This document shows positions 28,912 to 38,601 of a stretch of DNA of 64,000 bases, one piece after another. Numbering within the stretch: the first letter of the stretch is position 1; each line of letters opens with the position of its first letter. The stretch is from Diplonema papillatum. Taxonomy: Eukaryota; Euglenozoa; Diplonemea; Diplonemida; Diplonemidae. Position numbers and translations under genes: made by a program. The notes under the pieces were generated by a model. That model was given only the letters and a program-made list of their open reading frames with translations, was not told where the DNA came from and searched no databases. Where the stretch lies: contig JAPJBO010001014.1 in NCBI GenBank assembly GCA_030068145.1, positions 1 to 64,000 on the forward strand, written 5' to 3'.

Positions 28912-29190
28912 GCAACGATGCAAAAAGAAATCTGCATTCTGGTCCAAGACGAATTTTACTAAGCCACGTGAACTGATGCTCGAGAGACCAGCCGTTGCTA
29001 TTTAGCAATGCTGCCTTGCTGCATCGTTGTCCTGTGACTACCTCAGTGCAACGACGCAACGACGCAACGACGCAACGATGCAAAAAGAAATATGCACTCT
29101 GGTCCAAGACGAAACTTTACTAAGCCACGTGAACTACTGCTCGAAAGACCAGTCGTTGCTATTGAGCAATGCTGCCTCGCTGGTAGTAAT
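28912..29190 (+). repeat. Tandem duplication with 9 bp satellite
   Basis: Bases 28915-29010 and 29076-29175 are near-identical (ATGCAAAAAGAAATCTGCAT, GGTCCAAGACGAA, TTTACTAAGCCACGTGAACT). Between them are four tandem CAACGACG(C/A) units near 29050-29080. Confidence 0.8.
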
Positions 29191-30884
29191 ATAAGCTTCA
29201 AACGACCGGCACTCCCGGATGTGCTCACCCACCGGTGAACGGCGTTCATGAGTCGGCAGCCAAGCGTCCCCCCCCCCACACATATATATGAGAGGCAAGT
29301 ATTGAGTTCTGTAAAGGCAAGTAGCGCCAGAACACGGAACTAAGATTTCCCCCCCGAGCGCGCCAGGGGACACCCCCTGGCTTTCACAACGGAGTGAGAA
29401 ATCACCCGACACGAGCAACACCCTCCCTCTTCCTCTCTTCCTCCTGAGGCCCGACGGTCTACTTTGCAGTACCGGTCCGTTAAACTGTAGATCTTCTAGA
29501 ATGTCTTAGTAACGTAGCGACATGCTTGCTGCCTGGACAGCACACGACTTGTCTTGCACCACGACGGGTTTGCGCTGGCAGACCAGATAGATAAATAGGC
29601 CGCTCGGGGCACGTTATGCGCCTAGACGCGATGGCCGGGTTGTGTTGTGGAAGAAAGAAACGTACTGGTCAAACGAAGAGACCGAAAGATGAAGCGGAAA
29701 GCTACCGCCGCTGACGGCATGATTGTTGTCAGAAGAGCGAGCACGAAAAAGAAATACACACGCGCCCCGCCCCCTCCTCCCCTTTATGCACGCCAGTGCT
29801 GCCTAAACAATTGAACTGTGTTTTCCCCACACCCACACAAACACACACTCTCTCTCTTTTTCTAGCTTCGTTGTTTTTGCGACATCCAGCACGTACACCC
29901 GAGCGCTACTGTTTACGAAAATTGTAGCTGGCAGCATACTGCATGCAATTTACAGTTCCGCTAGTGCGCGCAAACAAAAGGAAGCGCCTTACTGGACTGT
30001 CTCACGAGGAAGGTATAGGTGAGGGGTGCCACATGCCCTCTCGTGAGTGCGGAGGTTCATAGGAGCTTTGCCTAAAGGCGCGGCTTCGCTCAGGAGGAGA
30101 ACCCACCAGGTGTGGAAGAAGGAAGGATAGGAATGGTGCGGGATGTACACTCTCACAGGGAGTTGGCAGACACACAAAGTCCCGGCGCCCATAGCGTTGT
30201 TGACCAGGACAGAGATGCTTTTGTCGCATGTTGGTCAGTGCAAAGTTGAGCTCCACCGAATATGGAAGCGGGTACACGAAAGTAAGCTTGACTAGGCGGC
30301 CTCTTGCTTCCCGTCGAACGATTGCCAATATTACAGTCCAGGTCTACTTTGAGAATGTCACCCACTTAGTATGTCACGAACAGCATTTTCGAGGAAGAAT
30401 CGGCTGGCCTAAGCTGTCTGAAGATGGTGGTGGTCAGCGATGAGTTCCGAGAAGACGTTCCACGACTTCGAATCGGGTGGATAGTGGCAGAAAGCAAAAA
30501 AGCACGCACCTACACGCCTTGCGCACTCGAACCACGCGCTGTACAAAATGCACACCTTTCTTTTTGCTTTTCCCTTTCCTTTTCTTTTTCAAAAAAAGAC
30601 GGAAATGAATAACCCATTTGACGAAGGTCACCCGGAGACTGTAACTCCTGGAGTCTCAAGCGAACCTTCCGCTGCACACCATTCTTTTCGACCTTTTGTG
30701 AAGCACCGCGCAGCTTTGGAATTGTGGACAGGTGCGTTTCGGAGGCGCCTATACTGCAACTGGACCTTTTGCTTTCGAGATGATCCAAAAATGTGTGCTT
30801 GAGCAACGAGCGAACCACCACCATATCCGAAGATCATTGCACCAGTTCAGTTGCATGTCTGTGCTCCACGTGGAGATCTCTACC
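29191..30884. other. Repeat-rich spacer without a supported gene
   Basis: Contents: a short block at 29310-29360 (GGCAAGTAGCGCC, ACTAAGATTT) shared with 14385-14420; an R5 start at 29383-29440; and a 56-base motif at 30610-30665 (ACGAAGGTCACCCGGAGACT then CTCAAGCGAACC) shared with 51324-51379. A 27-codon frame at 29630 (MAGLCCGRKKRTGQ) has a fair start context but is too short to call. Confidence 0.45.
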
Positions 30885-31165
30885 CCAACCAGACGAGAAG
30901 GAATACTCGAGGGCTGCCTTGTGCTTACTGCGAAGGAAGCTAGAGGGGAGAAAGAAACAATACAACTACACAGAGTAACAGAGTGGGTCTTTTTTGTTGA
31001 ACGCTTACGCCCGCCACTAACCCCGGTTTACCTATGTTTCGTGGGCTGCAGCACATTTACCTCCTTTGGGATGCCGCAGCTGGCATCACAAAGGAGGTAA
31101 AGTATTTCCTCAAGGGTCGACGAGAAGGACTACTCGTGTGGGCTGCAGCACATTTACCTCCTCAA
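30885..31165 (-). repeat. R1 dispersed repeat, minus orientation, with partial second unit
   Basis: Read on the minus strand: the GCGTAAGCGTTCAACAAAAA core and the CTCGAGTATTCC end, plus two AGGAGGTAAATGTGCTGCAG blocks, one near 31040-31060 and one near 31143-31165. It therefore holds one copy plus part of another. It lies directly upstream of the ubiquitin-like/ankyrin gene and may form part of its promoter or 5' UTR. Confidence 0.7.
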
Positions 31166-31227
31166 ATATTTCCTACGTAGCCGTAAACTCAGCAAAATCA
31201 GATAGTCAAGGAGAAGAAAACCTGAAT

Positions 31228-31971
31228 ATGAAACTCATCGAGATCAACGTGAAGCTGCTCGATGGGCGGGCGCTTCCGCTGAAGATCGCGCAAGAAAAGA
31301 CAGTCGGCGATCTGAAGAACGACATCTACGAGTTGACCGGTATAGCAACCGAATGTCAAGCGATCGAGTTCGAAGACAACCATCTCACCGACGAGATGGT
31401 CCTCGTTGAAATAGGCGTTATCAGCGGGGACCGAGTGACCGTCGGAGTGTCGCAGCGGCAGCAGGCGAGGGCGCAGCTCATCCAGCAGGGAATCGACCAC
31501 GAAGAGACAGAGGAGGAGATCGCACGCGCTGCGAGAAATGGCGACATGGACGTGTTGACGTGGCTGCTGCGCATCGGGGGCGATCCAGACTCCGCGGATC
31601 AGTCGGGGGCGACAGCGTTGATGCACGCCGCGCAGAACGGGAGGGTGATTGCGATGCAGTTGCTGATCTCGAGCGGAGCCGACGTGGACAAGGAAGGGTT
31701 CTCGTCAGAGACGCCGGCCATGTGGGCAGCCGCGAAGGGGCAGATCGAGGCGTTGGAGCTCCTCGCTGACTGCGGCGCGGACTTCAACAAGTCGGACGAC
31801 GACAAAGACACGCCGTTGATGTGGGCCGCGGCCAACGGACACACCCAGTGCGTCCGCCTCATATCTCTCCACTGCGACGTCAAAGCGACCAACAACGACG
31901 GAGACACCGCCCTCGACTGGGCTGAAGGAGAAGGTCACGACGAGGTGGTGGACTTCTTGAAGTCTCTTTGA
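31228..31971 (+). CDS. Ubiquitin-like domain / ankyrin-repeat protein
   Basis: Intronless, 247 residues, with an ATG in an A-rich context (CCTGAATATGAAACTC). Residues 1-75 form a ubiquitin-like fold pattern: INVKLLDGRALPLKI, KTVGDLKNDIYELTGI, IEFEDNHL and ISGDRVTV. A linker (ARAQLIQQGIDHEETEEEIA) leads to four ankyrin repeats: GDMDVLTWLLRIGGDPDSAD, GATALMHAAQNGR, SSETPAMWAAAKGQ and DKDTPLMWAAANGH. It ends GDTALDWAEGEGHDEVVDFL. Related UBL-ankyrin layouts occur in protists; the ubiquitin-like part may dock on the proteasome or a chaperone and the repeats on a client, but this is inference. Clean GC-biased codons indicate a live gene. Confidence 0.82.
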   Translation: MKLIEINVKLLDGRALPLKIAQEKTVGDLKNDIYELTGIATECQAIEFEDNHLTDEMVLVEIGVISGDRVTVGVSQRQQARAQLIQQGIDHEETEEEIARAARNGDMDVLTWLLRIGGDPDSADQSGATALMHAAQNGRVIAMQLLISSGADVDKEGFSSETPAMWAAAKGQIEALELLADCGADFNKSDDDKDTPLMWAAANGHTQCVRLISLHCDVKATNNDGDTALDWAEGEGHDEVVDFLKSL

Positions 31972-32552
31972 TCGGTTGGTCGTGGGATGCATCCGTTGTA
32001 TTGTCTTGGCCTTCCGTTCATCATTTATCATCATCAAGCCGGGTAGCACCGGTTCATCGTGCGTCCATTCTGTCTACGAAGAAGTTTAAAGCAGAACTGA
32101 GGAAGATTCCCTCCCGAACAACGCCTGCCTGTCCACTGCGGCGAAGACCGAATACGATCTTCTGCGAAGCGGCTGTCATCATATGGATGTGCTTATCCAC
32201 TTGCAAACGAACGACGTCACAAGACGCCGTCACTTTAAGAAGAATAGCACGTGTGCCCTGCTGCAAGGCTCCGACGGTTGGTCGGAGAGGGGGCTTTGTT
32301 TGCTTCGTTGTGAAAGCGGCGTATGCATCTCCAAATTGCGCGTGCCTCGGTTCCAATTGGGCTACTTCGTTTGTATGTGGTTGAGACGCGGTGCAAACTC
32401 GACTCTACCCTATCCCCTGATGTATCTGAACGTCGTTCTTGCCTCCGCTAGCCCTCGCTCTTATCATCAGCCGTGGTCGTTCCTTCGCGCGACATCGTCT
32501 AACTTGCCGTGGAACTGAACTGATCAAGGAACTGGCTTCCATCGCGACCATT
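31972..32552. other. Spacer downstream of the UBL-ankyrin gene
   Basis: No supported gene and no echo of the upstream gene, unlike several other genes here. Short frames only. Confidence 0.4.
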
Positions 32553-32765
32553 CTTTTTTTTTTTTTGTATAAGCACCTGCTTTGTAGGAAAAATACTTGA
32601 GGAGGCTCCCAGCTGCAAAATATTAAAGGAGGCACACGAAACACAGGTAAATCTGGGTTTAGCGACGGGCGTAAGCGTTCGACAAAAAAACCCACTTTGT
32701 AGTTGTATTGTTTCTCCCCCTCTAGCCTCCTTCGAAGTAAACACAAGGCAGCCCCTCGAGTATTT
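32553..32765 (+). repeat. R1 dispersed repeat, full copy
   Basis: A poly(T) run then TGTATAAGCACCTGCTTTGT, CACACGAAACACAGGTAAAT, GCGTAAGCGTTCGAC, TCTCCCCCTCTAGCCTCC and CCCCTCGAGTATTT. Relative to 15404-15626, about 18 bases are missing before CACACGAAAC. Confidence 0.85.
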
Positions 32766-33199
32766 CGTGTTAACAATGCAATGTTGGTACTAAAAATTAG
32801 TAGTTGGCAGCGTACTACATGAAAATTACCAAAGCAGGTGAGTTCCGCTAGTGCGCACAAACAAAAGAAAGCGCCATACTAATTTTTGCAGCCTTTGCCT
32901 CGGTGACCAAGCTGCGGTCATGAAAGTAGCGGATGTTTGAAAACGACCGGTCTGTCGCAATCTATCCGGGTATGAACTGCTGCTAAATCGACCGCGATGC
33001 GCTCCGGTGTCACAACCGCGCCTCTGAAAGAGGAGGCGAGAGGCATCGGGTCGCTCTGTCAAAAAAGAAAGGAAGATGAAGAGAGAACCACCGTACGCTT
33101 CTATTCAAAAACCTCTAAACCACAATAAACGCCAAAAAGGGGGTCGCGAGGGTTGCACACAAAAAAAGCCAATGGTATTTGGCGCGGCAGGACCCAGCG
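32766..33199. other. Spacer upstream of ankyrin gene B
   Basis: An upstream ATG at 33076 opens a 61-codon frame that does not join the ankyrin frame in phase. GGCGCGGCAG just before 33191 could be a splice or trans-splice acceptor. Confidence 0.4.
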
Positions 33200-34513
33200 A
33201 TGCGGCGCGAGGCGACGCCGCTGATGTCGGCGGTGAACGGCGGGCACGAGGGGGTCGTTAGGCTGCTGCTGCGGCACGGGCCGAATTTGGCGGCGGCCGA
33301 CGTGCACGGCCTGACGGCCCTCCACGTCGCGGCGAGGGCCGGGTGCCCGGAGGTGCTGCAGAGCCTCTTGGACCACGGCGCGCCGAAGGACGCGACGACC
33401 GTGGACGGGTTCACGCCCCTGATGCTGGCGGTCGGCATGCTGGCGCCGCCGGCGAGCCGGAAACCGAGGGCGGCCGTCGTCGAACGGCTGGTGCGGGCCG
33501 GCGCGTGCACCAAGGCCGCGCATCCCCGCAACGGGGGCACCGCGTTGCATCTCGCCGTCGCCGCCGAGGCGCGACGAGAGGCGCGCCTCCTCCTCGAGCA
33601 CGACGCGGATGTCGACGCGTTAATGACCCCCGGCGGGACGGCGCTTCATTTGGCCGTGAGAACGTCGAATCTTCTCATCGCGACTGACCTGTTGTCCCAC
33701 GGAGCGAATCCAAACATCCTCGACGACGACGGCCGCACAGTCCTGCACGATGCCTGCCTTCGTGGAGACGACGAGGTTGTCACGTCGCTGTTAGACCACG
33801 GAGCGAGTTTGTCCCTGCGGCAAACGACGACCGGTTACACCGCCTTGCACTGCGCGGTTCACTGTCCGAGCCTTTCGGTGGTCCTCCTTCTCTTGGAGCG
33901 CGGCCCCGACGTGGACGCGCGGTCGATAGCGGGCATGACGCCGCTTTGCACGTCCGCTTCGCAGCCGTGCGCTGCCATCGCCGATGTGCTCGTGCGGCGG
34001 CGTGCGGACCCGAACGCAAAGGACGACAGGGGGAGGGGTCCCCTGCACCATCTGCCGTCGCACTCCGACGAGTCGATGGCGGTCATGCGCATCCTCCTGC
34101 GGGCGGGCGCTCGAGTTGACGAAGCAGACGGAGAGGGCATGACGCCGCTGCACCGGGCTTGCGTGCTCGGCTGCCGCGCCGCCTCCGTTCTGATAGCCGC
34201 CGGGTCCGACATCAGCGCAAGCGACGCGCAAGGGCGGACGCCCCTCCACTACGCGCGGTCTCGCGCCACCGCCGGGCTCCTCCTCAAGCGCGGGGCCGAG
34301 GTGGACGCCGTCGATGCCGGCGGGCAGACGCCGCTGCACGGCGCGCGGGCCGCCGGCATCGACGGCTTGGCGCACCTCCTCCTCAAATGGGGCGCCGACG
34401 GCAGCAAGCGCGACCGGAGCGGCCGCCGCGCCTTCGACGGCAACCCGGGCCCCGCGAAAGCTCGTCGCCTTGCCGGCGCAGCGTTTCCAGTGTGGGGCTC
34501 GCGCGGTTGCTGA
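33200..34513 (+). CDS. Ankyrin-repeat protein B
   Basis: I chose the ATG at 33200 (GCGATGCGGCGC), the first in frame, nine bases after an acceptor-like GCGGCAG; this gives 437 residues. A 5' exon cannot be excluded. The protein is almost wholly ankyrin repeats, about 12 in tandem: EATPLMSAVNGGHEGVVRLL, GLTALHVAARAGCPEVLQSL, GGTALHLAVAAEARREARLL, GRTVLHDACLRGDDEVV, GYTALHCAVHCP, GEGMTPLHRACVLGC, GRTPLHYARSR, GGQTPLHGARAAG. A short basic tail follows. There is no kinase, SOCS or membrane segment. The role is presumably protein binding. The last two repeats and 3' flank are duplicated downstream. Confidence 0.78.
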   Translation: MRREATPLMSAVNGGHEGVVRLLLRHGPNLAAADVHGLTALHVAARAGCPEVLQSLLDHGAPKDATTVDGFTPLMLAVGMLAPPASRKPRAAVVERLVRAGACTKAAHPRNGGTALHLAVAAEARREARLLLEHDADVDALMTPGGTALHLAVRTSNLLIATDLLSHGANPNILDDDGRTVLHDACLRGDDEVVTSLLDHGASLSLRQTTTGYTALHCAVHCPSLSVVLLLLERGPDVDARSIAGMTPLCTSASQPCAAIADVLVRRRADPNAKDDRGRGPLHHLPSHSDESMAVMRILLRAGARVDEADGEGMTPLHRACVLGCRAASVLIAAGSDISASDAQGRTPLHYARSRATAGLLLKRGAEVDAVDAGGQTPLHGARAAGIDGLAHLLLKWGADGSKRDRSGRRAFDGNPGPAKARRLAGAAFPVWGSRGC

Positions 34514-34638
34514 CCAGTACACCTAGCCAACGTAGTTTCTGCAGAGTTACCTTGTTACAACCAACCGAGCTTGCTGGGCGGCTTTCCCACCGCGTCCAGC
34601 TTGAGGACCAGAGAACTTCACACAATCGCTACCGCATG

Positions 34639-34900
34639 GTGCGGAGGTTGACGCAGTGGATGCCGGTGGGCAGACGCCGCTGCACGGCGCGTGGGCCGCC
34701 GACCACGTTGGCTTGGCGCACCTCCTCCTCAAATGGGGCGCCGACGGCAGCAAGCGCGACCGGAGCGGCCGCGCCTTCGACGGCAACCCGGGCCCAACGA
34801 AAGCTCGTCGCTTTGCCGGTGTGGGACGCGTCGCGCGCGGCTGCTGACCAGTGCACCTAGCCAACGTAGTCTCTGCACAGCTATCTTGCGACAACCAATT
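34639..34900 (+). pseudogene. Decayed tandem copy of the ankyrin B 3' end
   Basis: Bases 34639-34850 repeat 34292-34513 (GGGCAGACGCCGCTGCACGG, CTTGGCGCACCTCCTCCTCA, GCAGCAAGCGCGACCGGAGC). The copy continues into the 3' flank (CTAGCCAACGTAGT, TGCGACAACCAA). The offset is about 347 bases. It keeps a 63-codon open frame but lacks upstream repeats and a start. Confidence 0.85.
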
Positions 34901-35894
34901 TTCTGCTTCCCTGGTTACAACAGCTTTGTGCCGAAAAAGGCGTTGACAGTGGTTTAACCGGCACACAAGCAGGTTCAATCGTGCAATACAAAGCCGGCGC
35001 GACATAAACGTGCAGCCGGAGGAAAACAGCCCCCTTGTCGACACGCTTATCGACAGACGAACGCCCGCGGCTGCGGGCCACTGTACCTACCTGACAATGC
35101 AAGGCAAGGATATCGAGTGGGGGAGAAACTTCGTCTCTGCAAACTATGTGCTACAGCTGAAAAGGATGTCGGCATCTTCGGGCTATGCTGCGTCTTTAAG
35201 GATGGGCTTCCTTCTCGCTGCTTACCTGCTGGGGAAATATTACAACACCCGGGAGTGACACCGGACGAAACATCTGACTGTTCTCGCATGGCATGGACCA
35301 TGCAGCTCCGGGAATCATGCACCCAGGCGAGGCTGAAGTCAGCATCATCCGCGGCGTAGGCAAGTAAGTTGTCACACACTCAACGCCGCCGACTTCGATG
35401 GCTGCCATCCTAGCACGGCTACTGAGATGCGCACTAGCTACAGCTTCCGAGTGAAACGTTCATGCATTCGCCACTCGAAAAGTTTTCCCATGGAGAGAGT
35501 AGCCGTCTTCGTGCCTCTTTGTTCTGAACACAACGCAACTACGCACTTCTTCATCGCAACCATTTTACTCGTCACTTAGACACCACACGAATGCCGGGCG
35601 CTGGAGCGACATCGTTAGGTGTCCACGGCGATGGCATTGCTCTATGGACAACAGATGACTCGCGCCACTTGCTCATGGTCCAAGGTGGTGACGAGCCACC
35701 ACCCCGCGCAGCAGTTTTGAAAACCATGTAGGCCAAGCGAGCAGGCAGGCGGCCGCCTACCATGCGCTTGTTCGGTCTTGCCAAGGGAAGACGCTAAACG
35801 GGGGCAGCAACAAAATCGGCACTCAACACCGACGAAAAGGCCAAGGTGCATCCGGCAGTGAAGCCGTGATCGTTGCGTGTCTCGCGCAGCAATC
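34901..35894. other. Spacer without a supported gene
   Basis: Several 60-80 codon frames overlap on both strands (for example 35010-35258 and 35117-35359) without known domains or clear splice signals. I would leave them uncalled. Confidence 0.4.
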
Positions 35895-36329
35895 ATGGCT
35901 CACCCACCCATTCCGGAAACATCCGCCGCCAGCCGCCTGCATGCCTTCGACGCAAGACAACACGCAACTAGCTGTGCTGACAACGCCAGCGCCGAGAGAG
36001 AGGCAGAGGCCGTCGTCGACTACCGCCTCTTTCACGCCAGCCTCGTCCCCACAGTAATGTCCAAGAAGGCAAAGCAGAAAAGTCCGCTGTGGACCGCTCA
36101 CGTCCGCATCGGAAGAAGCATCCGACAAGGCAAGGAGGTACGCCTCTTGCTTTGGAAGAAGTCAGTGCTGTACGAGTTGGCACGGAAGGGGAATATTCTG
36201 GAAGGATGCTCCAGCATTCCAAGAAAACACACAAACAGGTCCCACATAGCGTGGACATGCGGTTCAACAAGACCGGCCAAAGTGGTTACACAACTAGATG
36301 CGTCGCAGCTCGACGGAACGGATAGATAA
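35895..36329 (+). CDS. Hypothetical protein, possible first exon
   Basis: The ATG in GCAATCATGGCTCACC opens 144 codons. Residues 1-80 (MAHPPIPETSAASRLHAFDA, SLVPTVMSKKAKQKSPLWTA) look protein-like. The frame reaches a consensus-like donor GAG|GTACGCC at 36138, after which it turns Lys/Arg/Ser-rich without pattern, so translation may leave through an intron there. The next exon is not found before EMC5 starts at 36491. No family is recognised. Confidence 0.35.
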   Translation: MAHPPIPETSAASRLHAFDARQHATSCADNASAEREAEAVVDYRLFHASLVPTVMSKKAKQKSPLWTAHVRIGRSIRQGKEVRLLLWKKSVLYELARKGNILEGCSSIPRKHTNRSHIAWTCGSTRPAKVVTQLDASQLDGTDR

Positions 36330-36490
36330 AAAGAGGGCTACTCTTATTCTTCGCTTCTGACACCTGAAAATCGCGAGCAGCACAAAATCACAGAAACATA
36401 CACAGGAATTCACAGGAACATAGTGGTCCAGTCAACTCTTCCCCTGCAGTATTTGCATTCAAGAATAAAAGATAGAAAAAGCAAATCAAA

Positions 36491-36931
36491 ATGTTATCGA
36501 CCGGTGCTTTGATCGTCTGGCTCGGCGCACTGATCCTTCTGCACGCTCTGTTCACAGCCATCCAGCACCATAGCGACACGGACACGCACAATCCCGTTAT
36601 CACCGCTGAGGCGCTGCTTGGCTTCGTCCTCGCCACAACGGCGTACATGCACAAAACACGGTTTGAGCCGATCCTGCGCAAAAGCTACATGGAGCAGCGC
36701 TCCTTGGAGTCCTTCTGCACCACGCCCGACTTCATGACATTCAACCACAGAGGCAAGGCATGCATGACCCATTTTGCATTCAAAAAGAAAAACAGCCGCC
36801 AAGTATACGTCCGACGAATTGCAGTTTTTAATTTTAGCCACATGCAACGTGCGGTCAACGAAAACTCTAGTTTCCCTTTTCTACTTTCTCCTACTCTCGC
36901 GGTGTACGGTTTTTGCGGTTGCTTGACATAA
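36491..36931 (+). CDS. EMC5: EMC5/MMGT1, ER membrane protein complex subunit 5
   Basis: The ATG in AATCAAAATGTTATC opens a frame with the family's two hydrophobic segments: ALIVWLGALILLHALFTAIQ and ITAEALLGFVLATTAYMH. AIQHH matches the A-[AI]-QHR motif and PDFMTFNHRGK matches the F-x-x-FNHRG end of EMC5. EMC5 is a core membrane subunit of the EMC insertase, which places tail-anchored and multi-pass proteins in the ER membrane. Family members are about 110-170 residues; this frame gives 146. After FNHRGK the sequence becomes A/T-rich, and a donor-like CAA|GTATAC lies at 36803. The true C-terminus may therefore be shorter or come from a further exon I cannot place. I see no tandem echo. Confidence 0.75.
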   Translation: MLSTGALIVWLGALILLHALFTAIQHHSDTDTHNPVITAEALLGFVLATTAYMHKTRFEPILRKSYMEQRSLESFCTTPDFMTFNHRGKACMTHFAFKKKNSRQVYVRRIAVFNFSHMQRAVNENSSFPFLLSPTLAVYGFCGCLT

Positions 36932-38601
36932 CACGAAGGCGCAGTCTGTGCGCATGCAAAGCAAACCTATATTGCTCGGTTCGCTGCTGGACCGTTTGCG
37001 CTTGCAACGAAAATCAAACAAAACAGGCGATCTATGGTGCTGACCAATGAAAAACCATGGCAAGAGTCCTTGCGACTGTGGGCTGCTCAGCACTGCTTTA
37101 CAGGGAGGAAACAGCCCCGAACGATGATGTCATTTGCGCACAACGATGGCACTGGCGAACCTCGGGCAGCAACTGTTTGCTTTCAGTGGCCTTTTTATCA
37201 TGAACCAGGTGCCTGCGGCCGTGTTCTTTACGAGGAAGGAAAGTGCAGCTTTCCGGAGTACGTTACCCCTGTGCGTATGCTGCGTTCAAGGGTTAGGTAA
37301 CCTTCAAAGAGGTAGCTCCTTCATTTGAGGCCTATGGATCGTCATGATGTGCCGCCGCTGTTGCAATATCCGCATCCGGTTTCGCGGAGTATCTACGAGA
37401 ATCTCTATCATGACCGAGGCTGGCACTGAACGATCATGCATAGCATCTTAACCGCAGCTGATGAGGAGTCTCAGCTGACAGGGACGTTTAACGTGAGTTC
37501 CCGTCATGGATAGGCAGTCGCCCCACGACGAGGAAAAGCCTGTGCTTAAAAGGCAGGCATCATGAAGAAAGTGGCACAGAAATAGCTTTGAAGCAAGCAG
37601 ACGAGTGGTGCAAGGGCATGGGTAGTCTACAGCTAGCAAGGCATCCATGATTCCCCCGAACTACTGCATCGCGTTGCCAACAGCTTCTCCAAAGCGAGCC
37701 TCTCGTCTTTCAACCCGGTAGAGAAAATCTGCACGAGGCAGGCATCATTAACTCGGCGCACATTTTGATCAAATCCGAATCCTGAGATTGAACCGACTGC
37801 AGAGCAGCACAGTGACCTCTGCACAATCTGCCCATGCTCCTGAGGATCGTGACTTTTCCTCGCGAAGATGTTTCTTTTTTCTGTCGCAGAATTCGGTCCT
37901 CATATTTTCGTCGGTAAGAAAGGCTCAGAAGCGAAGCGGTAAATAAGAACATCTCTTGCCCGTGGCTTTTCTCGAAGCGTTCTTGTTTTCAACGTTTCAG
38001 CACAGGGTTTCTTTCGCAGCTTGAGCAATTGTGTCGAATGTTTGCGACCAAGACCGACAACCTTGCGCTCGCTTGATGGCAGTGGACTGTTAAATCGAAA
38101 AATAACCTCGACGGTAACACAATAACACTGGTGGTAGACGCCTTCTCTCTTTTGCCGCGTTATCGCACTGCAGCATGGTGGATCTTGACGTGTGACGATC
38201 CACGAACAGCCAACCTGACGAACCAGCCTGGGCGGTACGTACCCTTCTGCGACGCCAGTCCTGCTTACCAGGACCACGCACTCCTACGCACGCCTGGCTT
38301 TGTGATACCAGCACGCGGCCAACTATGGGTGGATCGCTTGAGCATCATCCATTTTCGGGACCGGTGCATTCGGCCGGTGAGTAGTTACACACTCATTATC
38401 GGATGCCGACTTCCATGGCCACCGCCCTGCTATCAAGATGAACCGGCACCCTTTGTGGGATCTGATGAGCGCTAGGACACCTTAAGTCCGCTCTCGGTTC
38501 ATCCCCACTCATAAACAGCACCCACCACGCAGGGTAGGCGAAGGTTCGCTCCCCCTCTCTACACCGGAAGGGTTTCACTAATAAAAGGGGAAGCGAGCAA
38601 A
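36932..38601. other. Spacer between EMC5 and DNAI7
   Basis: A 60-codon frame from ATG 37146 (MALANLGQQLFAFSGLFIMN) has an N-terminal hydrophobic segment and could be a small membrane-protein exon, but support is weak. Bases 38170-38300 carry blocks related to repeat R8 (GATCCACGAACAGCC, CTGACGAACCAGCCTG). There is nothing else I can support. Confidence 0.4.

Noticed and set aside
33076-33200. ATG at 33076 as first exon of ankyrin B through donor GTACGC
   Set aside because: The join to an acceptor at GCGGCAG gives the wrong phase.
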